A DNA stretch of 64,000 nt from the NCBI RefSeq assembly GCF_046292685.1, contig NZ_JBKBQM010000003.1, positions 38,137 through 102,136 on the forward strand, in the 5' to 3' direction. Numbering within the stretch: position 1 is the first letter of the stretch; every line of letters begins with the position of its first letter. The notes beneath the pieces were generated by a model. It did not search any database and was not told where the DNA came from. It saw nothing but the letters and a program-made list of their open reading frames with translations. Shown here one piece after another: positions 26,033 to 34,998 of the stretch. Position numbers and translations under genes: made by a program. This DNA comes from Wagnerdoeblera sp046292685. Its GTDB lineage: Bacteria; Pseudomonadota; Alphaproteobacteria; Rhodobacterales; Rhodobacteraceae.

Positions 26033-26500
26033 TCAATCCTCGGCCGGATCGCCGGGGTGCAGCGCGCTCAGCGCGTTCAGAAGCGTGACAAGCTGTTCCA
26101 TGCGGTCGGGGCCGAAGGCCGCTTCGATCTCGCGGTAGATGCGGCGCGATTCGGGGCTGGCGGCGCGGATCACCGCCATGCCGGCCGGCGCGATGCGCAA
26201 CAGCACGCGGCGGGCGTCGGTCGCGTCGCGGTCGCGTTCGATCAGGCCGCGGTCGGTCATGGAGCGGATCATCCGCGTCAGCGACGGCGCCAGGATATTG
26301 GCGCGCGCCGCGACCTCGGAGGCGTCCAGATCGTCGGCCTCGGCCAGCACGCGCAGCACGCGCCATTGCTGTTCGTTGACCCCGTGCGCTTCGAGCATGG
26401 GGCGGAACTGGCGCATCACCGCCTCGCGCGCCCGCAGCAGGGCCATCGGCAGCGAGTGGCGCACGTCGGTGGGCAGGAACTCGGGTTTCTCGGCGTTCAT
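26033..26500 (-). CDS. hpaR: HpaR-type MarR-family regulator
   Basis: A 155-residue MarR regulator. It has the HpaR pattern SLPMALLRAREAVMRQFRPM followed by EHGVNEQQWRVLRVLAEAD-like wording (here EAHGVNEQQWRVLRVLAEA), a recognition helix ANILAPSLTRMIRSM, and a wing DRDATDARRVLLRIAPAG. HpaR proteins repress homoprotocatechuate meta-cleavage genes until the aromatic substrate is present. I chose the ATG at 26500 because homology begins there; longer frames cross the operator. It is divergent from hpaE with a palindromic operator between them. Confidence 0.9.
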   Translation of the reverse strand: MNAEKPEFLPTDVRHSLPMALLRAREAVMRQFRPMLEAHGVNEQQWRVLRVLAEADDLDASEVAARANILAPSLTRMIRSMTDRGLIERDRDATDARRVLLRIAPAGMAVIRAASPESRRIYREIEAAFGPDRMEQLVTLLNALSALHPGDPAED

Positions 26501-26566
26501 GCACATGTTTAATATCGGATTGCGCGCCGCCGCAAGATGCCGAGGATTGACGGGCATCGCGCTTAA

Positions 26567-26582
26567 CATTAACGTGTTAATG
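26567..26582. promoter_or_regulatory. Probable HpaR operator
   Basis: CATTAAC and GTTAATG form perfect 7-bp arms around GT, in an AT-rich island within very GC-rich DNA. It lies 15 bases before the hpaE start and 66 bases before hpaR, where a MarR dimer would block hpaE transcription or translation initiation. TTAAC also recurs just before it (26563-26567). Confidence 0.65.
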
Positions 26583-26597
26583 AATACGGAGGGCATC

Positions 26598-28118
26598 ATG
26601 GCAGCGCAATCCCCGGAACTGGCGGCCAATCTGGCGCGCGCGAACGGCTATCTGCAACGGCTTGCCGAAGGCGGGGTGATGAACCGGATCGCCGGGCAGG
26701 ACGTGCCCGGCGAACTGGGCTGGTTCGAAAGCATCACGCCGGTGGACGGGTCGGTGCTGGCGCGGGTGGCGCGCGGGGGGGCGGCCGATATCGACCAGGC
26801 GGCGCAGGCGGCGCAGGCGGCCTTTGGCGACTGGGCGCGGATGGACGGGGCGAAACGGCGCAAGCTGTTGCACCGCATTGCCGATGCCATCGAGGCGCGG
26901 GCCGAGGAAATCGCCTTTCTGGAATGCCTCGATACCGGGCAGGCGCTGCGATTCATGTCCAAGGCGGCGCTGCGGGGGGCCGAGAACTTTCGCTTTTTCG
27001 CCGACAAGGCGCCCGAAGCGCGCGACGGCAAGTCGCTGTTCGGCCCCGGCCAGATGAACGTGACCAGCCGCGCCCCCATCGGGCCGGTCGGCATCATCAC
27101 GCCGTGGAACACGCCGTTCATGCTGTCCACCTGGAAGATCGCGCCGGCGCTGGCCGCGGGCTGCACGGTGGTGCACAAGCCGGCCGAGTTCAGCCCGCTG
27201 ACCGCCCGGCTGCTGCTGGAAATTGCCGAAGGCGCCGGCTTGCCGCCCGGCGTGTGGAACCTGGTGAACGGCATGGGCGAAGATGCGGGCCGCGCGCTGA
27301 CGGAACATCCGCTGATCCGGGCGATCGGCTTCGTGGGCGAATCGCGCACCGGCAGCCGGATCATGGCGCAGGGGGCGGCCACGCTGAAACGGGTGCATTT
27401 CGAGCTGGGCGGCAAGAACCCGGTGATCGTGTTTGCCGATGCCGATCTGGACCGGGCGGCGGATGCCGCGGTCTTCATGATCTATTCGCTCAACGGCGAA
27501 CGCTGCACCTCCTCCAGCCGGCTGCTGGTCGAGGCGTCGGTCCATGACCAATTCTGCGCCGTGGTGGCGGAAAAGGCCGCGCGCATTCCCATCGGGCACC
27601 CGCTGGACCCCAAAACGGTCATCGGCCCGCTGATCCACCCCGAACACGAGGCCAAGGTGCTGGGCTATTTCGAGAAGGCCCGGGCCGAAGGCGCCACGGT
27701 GGCCACGGGGGGCGAAAAGGTGCCGGGCCCGGGCTGCTATGTGCGCCCTACGCTGTTCACGGGGGCGCGCAACGACATGGCGATCGCGCAGGAAGAAATC
27801 TTCGGCCCGGTGCTGACGGCGATACCCTTTGCGGACGAGGCCGAGGCGCTGGCGCTGGCCAACGACGTGCCATACGGGCTGGCCGGCTATCTGTGGACCA
27901 ACGACCTGACGCGCGCCTTGCGCATGACCGATGCGATGCAGGCGGGCATGATCTGGGTGAACTCGGAAAACCTGCGCCACCTGCCCACGCCCTTCGGCGG
28001 GGTCAAGTGCAGCGGCATCGGCCGCGACGGCGGCGACTGGTCGTTCGATTTCTACATGGAAACCAAGAACGTGGCCTTTGCCACCCTTGCCCACGCCATC
28101 CCCAAGCTCGGAGGCTGA
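26598..28118 (+). CDS. hpaE: 5-carboxymethyl-2-hydroxymuconate semialdehyde dehydrogenase
   Basis: A 506-residue aldehyde dehydrogenase. It shows the cofactor-binding asparagine in GIITPWNTPFMLSTWK, the catalytic glutamate in HFELGGKNPVIVF and the catalytic cysteine in NGERCTSSSRLL. The C-terminus FGGVKCSGIGRDGGDWSFDF is characteristic of HpaE. It oxidises the semialdehyde formed after ring cleavage of homoprotocatechuate. The ATG at 26598 follows CGGAGGG; an in-frame ATG six codons earlier (26580) overlaps the operator and has no ribosome site. The next gene, hpaD, starts one base after its stop. Confidence 0.92.
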   Translation: MAAQSPELAANLARANGYLQRLAEGGVMNRIAGQDVPGELGWFESITPVDGSVLARVARGGAADIDQAAQAAQAAFGDWARMDGAKRRKLLHRIADAIEARAEEIAFLECLDTGQALRFMSKAALRGAENFRFFADKAPEARDGKSLFGPGQMNVTSRAPIGPVGIITPWNTPFMLSTWKIAPALAAGCTVVHKPAEFSPLTARLLLEIAEGAGLPPGVWNLVNGMGEDAGRALTEHPLIRAIGFVGESRTGSRIMAQGAATLKRVHFELGGKNPVIVFADADLDRAADAAVFMIYSLNGERCTSSSRLLVEASVHDQFCAVVAEKAARIPIGHPLDPKTVIGPLIHPEHEAKVLGYFEKARAEGATVATGGEKVPGPGCYVRPTLFTGARNDMAIAQEEIFGPVLTAIPFADEAEALALANDVPYGLAGYLWTNDLTRALRMTDAMQAGMIWVNSENLRHLPTPFGGVKCSGIGRDGGDWSFDFYMETKNVAFATLAHAIPKLGG

Positions 28119-28119
28119 G

Positions 28120-29100
28120 ATGCCGGTTCCCGCCCCCAACCTTTACCCCGATTTCAACACCGTGCGTCTGAGCCACGTCGAATACCGCGTGACCGACATG
28201 GGCAAGGCCCGCGCCTTTTACGTCGATACGCTGGGCCTGCAGGTGACGGACGAGACGGCCGGTTCCTTGTATCTGCGCGCGATGGAGGAGCGCGGCCACC
28301 ACTGCATCGTGCTGCACGGGGCCGAGGCGCCGGGGGTGGAGGTGCTGGGCTTCAAGGTCTGGGACGAGGCCGACCTGGACCGCGCGCAGGCCTGGTTCGC
28401 GGCGCGGGGGCGGCCGACAGAATGGGTGGCGCGCCCGCATCAGGGCCGGACCTTGCGCACCTCGGACCTGTTCGGGGTGCCGCTGGAGTTTTACGCCCAT
28501 ATGGACCGTCTGCCGCCCATCCACCAGAAATACGCGCTGTATCGCGGGGTCAAGCCGCTCAGGATCGACCATTTCAACACCTTCAGCCCCGATGTCGATG
28601 CCTCGGTCGCGTTCTGGAACGACATGGGCTTTCGCGTGACGGAATACACCGAGGACGAAGGCACGGGGCGGCTGTGGGCCGCGTGGTTGCACCGCAAGGG
28701 CGGCGTGCACGACATGGCCTTTACCAACGGGACGGGGCCGCGGTTGCACCATACGGCGTTCTGGGTGCCGACGCCCCTGAACATCATCGACCTGCTGGAC
28801 CTGATGGCCACCACCGGCTGGGTTGCACATATCGAACGCGGGCCGGGGCGGCACGGCATTTCCAACGCGTTTTTCCTGTACATCCGCGACCCCGACGGCC
28901 ACCGGATCGAGATCTACTGTTCCGACTACCAGACCTGCGACCCGGATCTGGAGCCGATCCGCTGGGATCTGAAGGATCCGCAGCGCCAGACGCTGTGGGG
29001 CGCCCCGGCGCCGCGGTCGTGGTTCGAGGAAGGCTCGGCCTTCGTCGGGCTGGAACCGCGTGCGGCGACGCTGAAGGCCACCCCGATCATCGCGCCCTGA
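28120..29100 (+). CDS. hpaD: 3,4-dihydroxyphenylacetate 2,3-dioxygenase
   Basis: A 326-residue type-I extradiol dioxygenase with two VOC modules. Metal ligands are visible: His in LRIDHFNTFSPD, His in RLHHTAFWVPT and Glu in HRIEIYCSDYQT. It opens the ring of homoprotocatechuate between carbons 2 and 3. Its ATG (28120) overlaps the hpaE stop region (TGAGATG), so the two are coupled. Its 3' end overlaps the convergent MFS gene by 14 bases. The rest of the hpa pathway (hpaF, hpaG, hpaH, hpaI) does not follow, so those genes must be elsewhere or missing. Confidence 0.92.
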   Translation: MPVPAPNLYPDFNTVRLSHVEYRVTDMGKARAFYVDTLGLQVTDETAGSLYLRAMEERGHHCIVLHGAEAPGVEVLGFKVWDEADLDRAQAWFAARGRPTEWVARPHQGRTLRTSDLFGVPLEFYAHMDRLPPIHQKYALYRGVKPLRIDHFNTFSPDVDASVAFWNDMGFRVTEYTEDEGTGRLWAAWLHRKGGVHDMAFTNGTGPRLHHTAFWVPTPLNIIDLLDLMATTGWVAHIERGPGRHGISNAFFLYIRDPDGHRIEIYCSDYQTCDPDLEPIRWDLKDPQRQTLWGAPAPRSWFEEGSAFVGLEPRAATLKATPIIAP

Positions 29101-30265
29101 GCACGCGCATCGCCGCGGCGGCGGCGAGCGTGAAGCCGCCGCTGGCCAGCATCAGCGACCACAGCCCCGGGCCTTCCAGCAACAGCGCGCCCAGCATCGG
29201 CGCGACGGCGCCGGCCACCAGCGCCGGCATCTGGATGGCCCCGGCGACGGCGCCGTAATTGTCGGGGCCCATCGCATCGGCGATCAACACCGGGCGCAGG
29301 ATGGTCAGGATGCCCATCGCGGCGCCTTGCAGCCCGACGTAAGCCAGCACCACCGCCGCCCCGCTGCCGCTGGCCGCCAGCAGGCCCGCCGCCACCACCA
29401 GCGCCCCCAGCGTGATCGCGGTGGCGCGGGCATTGCCGATGCGGGCTTCCCAGCGCATCAGCACCAGCCGCCCGACCACCTGCGCCGGCCCGACGCAGGC
29501 CGCGGCGAACACCGCGAGGGGCTCCGGCTGGCCTTGCCCCACGAGGATCGGCACCAGAAAGCTCATCACCATCCAGTGATTGAGGCTGGCCAGCGCAAAG
29601 ACCAGCGCCAGCAGCCAGAAGGCCGGCGCCCGCCAGGCCGGTGCCGCGGCGCCGGCGGCCATGCGGGGCTGCGGCGGCGCGCCGGCGCGCCGCAGGGCAA
29701 GGGCCCCCCACAGGTGCAAGGGCACCACCGCCGCCGCCATCAGCCCCGCCGCGCCCCAGACCGCCGCCCGCCAGCCGAAGGCGCCCGCAACCGCCGCAAA
29801 GGCCGGAAAGGCCAGCGTCGAGGCAAAGCCCGCCAGCAGCGTCACCCGGATGATCGCGCTGCGCGCCGCCGGGCCGAGGCGGCGGATCAGAAAGGCAAAG
29901 CACACCTCGTAAAGACAGGCGGCCTGCGCCACGCCGTTCAGCGCCCAGACCGCAAGCCATTGCCCCGGCGTCTGCACCAGCGCCATGCCCGCCAGCGCCA
30001 GCGCCCCCAGCAAGGCGCCGGCGGCCATCGCCTCGGGGCCGCGGCCACGATCGACCAGTCGCCCCATCACCGGCGCCAGCGCCGCCGAGATCAGGATCGC
30101 CAGCATCGGCCCCCCCGCGAGGGTGGATTTCGACCAGCCCAGATCGCGCGTCCAGAACAGCACCAGACCGGGAAAGATGTAGAACAGGCAGGCGTAGCCC
30201 AGCGTCTGCCCCAGCGCCAGCGCCCAGACCGCGCGGCCGCGTGCCAGAAGCTCGGGCGGGGTCAT
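29087..30265 (-). CDS. MFS transporter
   Basis: A 392-residue major-facilitator protein with about twelve hydrophobic segments. The N-half signature loop between helices 2 and 3 appears as MGRLVDRGRGPEAMAAGALL, and the later GRLVLMRWEARIGNARATAI is its C-half equivalent. The start at 30265 lies 4 bases after the carboxypeptidase stop, so it belongs to the ctaA-carboxypeptidase transcript. It faces hpaD tail to tail. The substrate is unknown; being next to hpa genes does not by itself imply aromatic transport because strand and operon differ. Confidence 0.88.
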   Translation of the reverse strand: MTPPELLARGRAVWALALGQTLGYACLFYIFPGLVLFWTRDLGWSKSTLAGGPMLAILISAALAPVMGRLVDRGRGPEAMAAGALLGALALAGMALVQTPGQWLAVWALNGVAQAACLYEVCFAFLIRRLGPAARSAIIRVTLLAGFASTLAFPAFAAVAGAFGWRAAVWGAAGLMAAAVVPLHLWGALALRRAGAPPQPRMAAGAAAPAWRAPAFWLLALVFALASLNHWMVMSFLVPILVGQGQPEPLAVFAAACVGPAQVVGRLVLMRWEARIGNARATAITLGALVVAAGLLAASGSGAAVVLAYVGLQGAAMGILTILRPVLIADAMGPDNYGAVAGAIQMPALVAGAVAPMLGALLLEGPGLWSLMLASGGFTLAAAAAMRVLRAR

Positions 30266-30269
30266 CGCC

Positions 30270-31742
30270 TCAGAGCCGGTAGAGGTCGGCGAACTTGGCG
30301 TCGAGGTAATCCAGCAACGGGCCTTCGTCGGGGTCGAAGCCGCAGGCATGGGCCACCGTGGCGCGCGGTTCGCGCAAGGCCCCGAAACGCTGCAGCCGGT
30401 CGCGCATCCAGCCCGTCGCGGCCGAGGTATCGCCGCGCGCGAGGTCGGCATCCAGCCCCGGCAGGTCGGCGCGCAGCGCCTTCATCAGGCAGCCGGCATA
30501 GATGTTGCCCAGCGAATAGGTCGGGAAATAGCCGAACAGGCCGACCGACCAATGCACATCCTGCAACATTCCATGCGACGGGCGATCCACCATCACCCCG
30601 AAATCCTGCAGGAATCGATCATTCCACGCCGCTTCCAGATCGGCCACCGCCAGATCGCCCGCGATCAGCGCGCGTTCCAGGTCGAAGCGCAGCATGATGT
30701 GCAGGTTGTAATGCACCTCGTCGGCCTCGGTGCGGATGAAGCCGGGCTGCACGCGGTTGACGGCGCGGTAGAACGCCTCGGGGCTGGTCAGGTTCAGCGC
30801 GCAGCCTTCGGCCTGCATGCGGCGGAACAGCCAGCCGGTGAAGGCGCGGCTGCGGCCGAGCTGGTTTTCGTAGCTGCGGCTCTGGCTTTCGTGCACCCCC
30901 ATCGACACCCCGCGCCCCAGCGGCGTGAACAGGAAGGCCTGGTCCACGTTCTGTTCGTAGGCGGCATGGCCGACTTCGTGGATGGTGGAATAGAAGCAGT
31001 TGAAGGGGTCGGCTTCGTTGACCCGGGTGGTGATGCGCACATCGTTGCCCGACCCGGAGGAAAACGGGTGCACGGCCAGGTCCAGCCGGCCGCGCGTCCA
31101 GTCGTAGCCGAAGGCGGTGGCCAGATCGCGGGCGATGCGCATCTGCTGTTCGGCCGGGTATTCGCCGCGCAGGGGCTCGGGGGCGGGGGCGGCCAGCACG
31201 CGTTCGCGCAAGGCGACCAGCCGCGGGCGCATCCGGCCGAAGACGCCGGCGATCCAGTCGGCGCTGGCGCCGGGTTCATAATCGTCGAGCAGCGCGTCGT
31301 AAAGACCGGTGTTGCTGCCATCGGCCAGGGCGGCGGCCTCCTCGCGCTTCAGCGCCACAACCTGGTGCAGCGTGGGCAGGAAATGCGCCACGTCGTCGCG
31401 CGCGCGCGCCTCGGCCCAGATGCCCTGGGCCAGGCTGGTCAGCCGCGCCAGTTCCTGGGCCAGCCGGGCGGGAATGCGGCTGTGGCGGGCGTAGTCGCGC
31501 CGGATGTGGCGCAGTTGCGCGGCCTGCGCCGCGTCCGCGGGAACGGCCGCATCCAGCCAGGCGGCGATGCGCGGATCGGTGCGGCGGGCGTGCAGCACGC
31601 CTTCGAGCGCGCCGATTTCCTCGGCCCGGTGTGCGGCGGCGCCGCGGGGCATCATGGTTTCCCGATCCCAGCCGAGCCGGCCGGCGATCTGGGCCAGCGC
31701 CTCGGTCTCGCGCTGGAAGGCCAGCAGGTCTGCGGTGCTCAT
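30270..31742 (-). CDS. M32-family carboxypeptidase (Taq type)
   Basis: A 490-residue zinc metallocarboxypeptidase. The HExxH zinc motif is in YSTIHEVGHAAYEQN near residue 252, followed by GVHESQSRSYENQLGRS with the third ligand glutamate, and RTEADEVHYNLHIMLRFDLE, a family hallmark. It removes C-terminal residues from peptides in the cytoplasm, probably in peptide recycling. It overlaps the end of ctaA by ATGA and is followed after 4 bases by the MFS gene. Length and motifs are complete. Confidence 0.93.
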   Translation of the reverse strand: MSTADLLAFQRETEALAQIAGRLGWDRETMMPRGAAAHRAEEIGALEGVLHARRTDPRIAAWLDAAVPADAAQAAQLRHIRRDYARHSRIPARLAQELARLTSLAQGIWAEARARDDVAHFLPTLHQVVALKREEAAALADGSNTGLYDALLDDYEPGASADWIAGVFGRMRPRLVALRERVLAAPAPEPLRGEYPAEQQMRIARDLATAFGYDWTRGRLDLAVHPFSSGSGNDVRITTRVNEADPFNCFYSTIHEVGHAAYEQNVDQAFLFTPLGRGVSMGVHESQSRSYENQLGRSRAFTGWLFRRMQAEGCALNLTSPEAFYRAVNRVQPGFIRTEADEVHYNLHIMLRFDLERALIAGDLAVADLEAAWNDRFLQDFGVMVDRPSHGMLQDVHWSVGLFGYFPTYSLGNIYAGCLMKALRADLPGLDADLARGDTSAATGWMRDRLQRFGALREPRATVAHACGFDPDEGPLLDYLDAKFADLYRL

Positions 31743-32893
31743 GCGGTGCCTTTCGCGATCGACCCCGCCACGGGGTATTGGGCCATGTGCCGCGCCCGCA
31801 GGATCAGCACCCAGAGAACGACCGCACCGATCTGGTGGGTCAGCGCAACATGCAGGTGGGCCGATGTCAGCACGGTGACGATGCCCAGCACCATCTGCCC
31901 GAACAGCATCACCGCCATCCAGTCGAACGCACGCCGCGTGGTCAGGTGCGGCGAGCGGCGCCCGCGCAGCCACACGACGAGGCCGAAGGCGAACAGCGCA
32001 TAGCCCGACATGCGGTGCAGGAACTGCACCAGCCCTTCGTTTTCGAAGAAGGCGCGCCAGAGCGGCCCGCCATCGGGCACGTAAAGCGCGTTGGAGGGGA
32101 AGAATTCGCCGTTCATGTCCGGCCAGGTCGGAAAGGCCCGGCCGGCGTCGATGCCCGCCACCAGCGCGCCCAGCAGGATCTGCAGGAAGGCAAAGTGCAT
32201 GAGCCCCGTCGTCATGGAAAACAGCCGCGCGTCGCGCCCGCGGCGGGCCTGCATCAGGTCGGCTTCGCTGCGGCCGAGAAGAAAGACATACCAGGCGATG
32301 AACCCTAGGATCACGAAGGCCAGCCCCAGGTGGGTGGCCAGCCGGTAGGAGGCCACGCGCACCATTTCCCCCGTCAGGCCGCTGGCCACCATCCACCAGC
32401 CGATGGCGCCTTGCAGCCCCCCCAGCGCCCCGATGAACAAAAGCCGCCCCGTCCAGCCCGGCGGGATGCGTTTCGTGGCCCAGAAGAACAGGAACCCCAG
32501 GCCCCAGACCAGCCCGATCAGCCGGCCCAGCTGCCGGTGGCCCCATTCCCACCAGTAGATGAACTGGAACTCCTCGAGGCTCATGCCCTTGTTGACCAGC
32601 TGGTATTGCGGGATCTGGCGGTACTTGTCGAACTCGGCCGCCCAGGCCTCGGCCGTCATCGGGGGCAGGGCGCCGGTGACGGGGCGCCATTCGGTGATCG
32701 ACAGGCCGCTGTCGGTCAGCCGCGTGGCGCCGCCCACGGCGATCATCGCCATCACCATCAGGAACAGCACGATCAGCCAGCCGCGCACCGCCCCGCGCGC
32801 GCCGCGGGGGGCCTTGTCGATCATGCCGCCGCCGCTGGGCACGGGCGAGCGGTCGCCCTGGACTTCCTCAAAGATGCTGCGTGCCTTGGCCAT
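31739..32893 (-). CDS. ctaA: Heme A synthase
   Basis: A 384-residue inner-membrane protein with eight predicted helices that oxidises the C8 methyl of heme O to give heme A for aa3-type cytochrome oxidase. The heme-ligand histidines are visible in WEWGHRQLGRLIG, SYRLATHLGLAFV, LVQFLHRMSGYALF and HVALTHQIGAVVLW. The long N-terminal segment and GGATRLTDSGLSITEWRPV match the alphaproteobacterial type-2 form. It is the first gene of a three-gene transcript (ctaA, M32 peptidase, MFS). Its start at 32893 lies 49 bases from the next leftover gene. Confidence 0.94.
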   Translation of the reverse strand: MAKARSIFEEVQGDRSPVPSGGGMIDKAPRGARGAVRGWLIVLFLMVMAMIAVGGATRLTDSGLSITEWRPVTGALPPMTAEAWAAEFDKYRQIPQYQLVNKGMSLEEFQFIYWWEWGHRQLGRLIGLVWGLGFLFFWATKRIPPGWTGRLLFIGALGGLQGAIGWWMVASGLTGEMVRVASYRLATHLGLAFVILGFIAWYVFLLGRSEADLMQARRGRDARLFSMTTGLMHFAFLQILLGALVAGIDAGRAFPTWPDMNGEFFPSNALYVPDGGPLWRAFFENEGLVQFLHRMSGYALFAFGLVVWLRGRRSPHLTTRRAFDWMAVMLFGQMVLGIVTVLTSAHLHVALTHQIGAVVLWVLILRARHMAQYPVAGSIAKGTA

Positions 32894-32942
32894 GTTCCGC
32901 CCCCTCGCTTCGGCGCCAACCTAGAGCGGCCCGCGCGGGGGT

Positions 32943-33524
32943 TCAAGGCAAGCCGGCGGCTCGGGTCTGGCGGCGATAGCCTTCGCGCGTGGCGGTGTGG
33001 ATGGGCCAGGGGTGGACGGTTGCCGCCACGGTCATCTGCCGGTGGCGTTCGACATGCGGCTTGGCGGTGCCGCCATCCCTTTCGCCCCAGAGGATGTCCA
33101 CCCGGCTGCCTTCGGCGGCCAGATCGGCGCGCACCATCGCCAGCGAGATCCACGCCCGTTCGTTGGCCGAATGGACCGGATAGGTCGAAAGCCCTACCAG
33201 CGACCCGCCCGACAGCACCTGATCGCAGGGATGCGCGGCATAGTGGCCCGAAGGCAGCTCCATCAGCTCGGGCGCGGGGTAATCCTCCATCATGCCGACA
33301 AAGATCCGCAGCACGTCGGCCTTGTCCCACACCAGCGTCACCTTGACGCGGTGCGGCCCCGGGACCATGCGTTCCAGCGCGGCGCGGCCGATGAAATCGT
33401 GGTCGAACCTGACCACCCGGCCATCGTCCGGATCCCGGGGCATGAGGTAATATTGTTCCACGTCGTCGGGCTGATGGGCAGGGTTGCCGGCGGCGTCGAT
33501 TCCGGCTTGCATGGTGCGGGTCAT
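32943..33524 (-). pseudogene. C-terminal half of a LigM/DesA-type aromatic O-demethylase (GcvT-like)
   Basis: The 193 readable residues match only the last ~40% of tetrahydrofolate-dependent O-demethylases such as vanillate/syringate demethylase. Matching stretches are VVRFDHDFIGRAALERM, HRVKVTLVWDKADVLRI, SLVGLSTYPVHSANERAWIS, VDILWGERDGGTAKPHVERH and ATREGYRRQ. The family is about 450-480 residues; the N-terminal ~270, with the folate-binding core, are missing. The first residues, MTRTMQAGIDAAGNPAHQP, already align with internal family sequence, so this is a truncated remnant rather than a short gene. It could still be translated. A LysR pseudogene lies divergently 123 bases away. Confidence 0.75.
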
Positions 33525-33647
33525 GGGGGGCTTCCGTTGTCGCGGCGACCCTGGCGCAGGGCGCGGGCGGGCGGATATGCGAGGTTTGAATGTGGCTCGC
33601 CGGTCTGGTTACATCGGGGCCTGGGCGAACCTCTGCTGCCCTTGCGC

Positions 33648-34059
33648 ATGATCCGGGCCGTGCCGGTGCTGGCCGAAGCCCGCAGCCTGTCGGGCGCGGC
33701 GCAGGTGCTGACCTCGCGCCCCTCGGCCTTGTCGCGGGCGCCGGGCCAGGCCGATCCGCCGCTGGTTCGAAACGCTGTTCACCACGCTGGGCGCGCAACC
33801 GCCGGCGCAGACCTGCGAAATCCGGTCCTTTCACCGTGCCGAACAGACGATCGTGGAAAGCGGCTCGCTGGCCTTGCTGAGCTATGGCCCGCAGGCGCTG
33901 GCCGCCTTGCGCCCCGACCTGCGCCCGGTGGCCTTCGCCTTGCCCGACCCGGAGGTGCCCGTGGGCGTGACCTTGCGCGCGGGCGCCGACCCCGGCCCGG
34001 CGGTGGCGGCGTTTCCGGGCCGGCTGGCGGTGCGGCTTCAGTCGCCCAGCTTGGCGTGA
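33648..34059 (+). pseudogene. LysR-family regulator, internally deleted and frameshifted
   Basis: Two fragments in different frames. At 33648-33740 a piece like the LysR helix-turn-helix reads MIRAVPVLAEARSLSGAAQV and TSRPSALSRA. From about 33755, in the next frame, comes a piece of the effector domain: RRWFETLFTTLGAQPP, SFHRAEQTIVESGSLALLSY and LRPDLRPVAFALPDPEVPVG. About 150 residues that should separate them are absent. It lies divergent from the O-demethylase remnant, the usual place for its regulator, so the whole aromatic unit decayed together. The 3' end overlaps the sulfotransferase gene. Confidence 0.6.
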
Positions 34060-34856
34060 ACTTCGGCCAGGTCGATCTCGCCCAGCGGCATCTTGTTGTC
34101 GGGGTTGTCGAAATCGTAGCGGAACAGCTGGAAATCCTTGCGGTAGATTTCCCACATCAGGTGCATCGAGAGATCGTCGAAATAGGCGCTGACCGGGTGT
34201 TCACGCTTGGGCCCGTGGCCTTCGGATTCGTTGAAGCGCGGGATGGTGGCCAGATCGACCGGCACCGGAGTCTGGATCGCATCCAGCACGCCTTGCATGC
34301 CGCGGTTGAAATCCTCGGTGAAGAAGATGCTGTTGTAGCGCCCGCCGTTGACGATGAAGGTGGACACATGCCCCGACATCGCCGACCAGTGGATGTCGGG
34401 CTCCATCGGCTTGCGAAAGCGGATGGTGTCGCGCGCGAACAGCAGGAACCGGCGGAACGACCGGATCTGGTCGAAGGGTTGCTTGCCATCGTCGCCGCCG
34501 ACCTCGATGCCGTATTTCTGGATCAGCAGCGGCACCAGGTTGCCGCGATAGCGTTTGCCGTTGCGCTGGATGCCGCAGATCTTGTCGAAAAAGCTGGACA
34601 GGATGCGCGCATAGGGGTTGCGCACGCAGGTGAAGGCATGAACCTTGCGGCCCTTCACCGCCTTGGTGATGCGCGGCTGGCTCGCCTCGATCGACCATTT
34701 GTGCAGGCCCGAGGTGGCATCGTGAATGTCGCCATCGAAGAAACGACCGTGGTCGGAATAGAACATGATCTGGCCGATGGTCGAACAGGCGCACTTGGGC
34801 ACCACACGGTAGACCACGCTTTCGCTTTCCGTCATCCAGGTGCCTGGAAATCCCAT
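34038..34856 (-). CDS. Sulfotransferase-family protein
   Basis: A 272-residue PAPS-dependent sulfotransferase of the carbohydrate (Sulfotransfer_2-like) type. The 5'-phosphosulfate loop is VPKCACSTIG (residues 19-28) and the 3'-phosphate site RNPYARILSSFF (79-90). No signal peptide or membrane segment is visible, so it acts in the cytoplasm or on a lipid-linked glycan at the membrane. AGAGG lies before the ATG at 34856. It is divergent from a GT14-type glycosyltransferase with 142 bases between starts, suggesting that the two decorate the same surface glycan. The acceptor is not known. Confidence 0.86.
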   Translation of the reverse strand: MGFPGTWMTESESVVYRVVPKCACSTIGQIMFYSDHGRFFDGDIHDATSGLHKWSIEASQPRITKAVKGRKVHAFTCVRNPYARILSSFFDKICGIQRNGKRYRGNLVPLLIQKYGIEVGGDDGKQPFDQIRSFRRFLLFARDTIRFRKPMEPDIHWSAMSGHVSTFIVNGGRYNSIFFTEDFNRGMQGVLDAIQTPVPVDLATIPRFNESEGHGPKREHPVSAYFDDLSMHLMWEIYRKDFQLFRYDFDNPDNKMPLGEIDLAEVHAKLGD

Positions 34857-34998
34857 GTCGTGCCGCCTCTTGCCTTCTGCCGGCCCCGGCGCCCGGCGCC
34901 CGGATGGCGCGGTTGCCGTCGAAACTCGGTCTTTTCAACTGTCGTGAAAGACATTTAAAGAATCATCGTGGCAGCGTGAAGGCATCCGAGTTTCCAGA

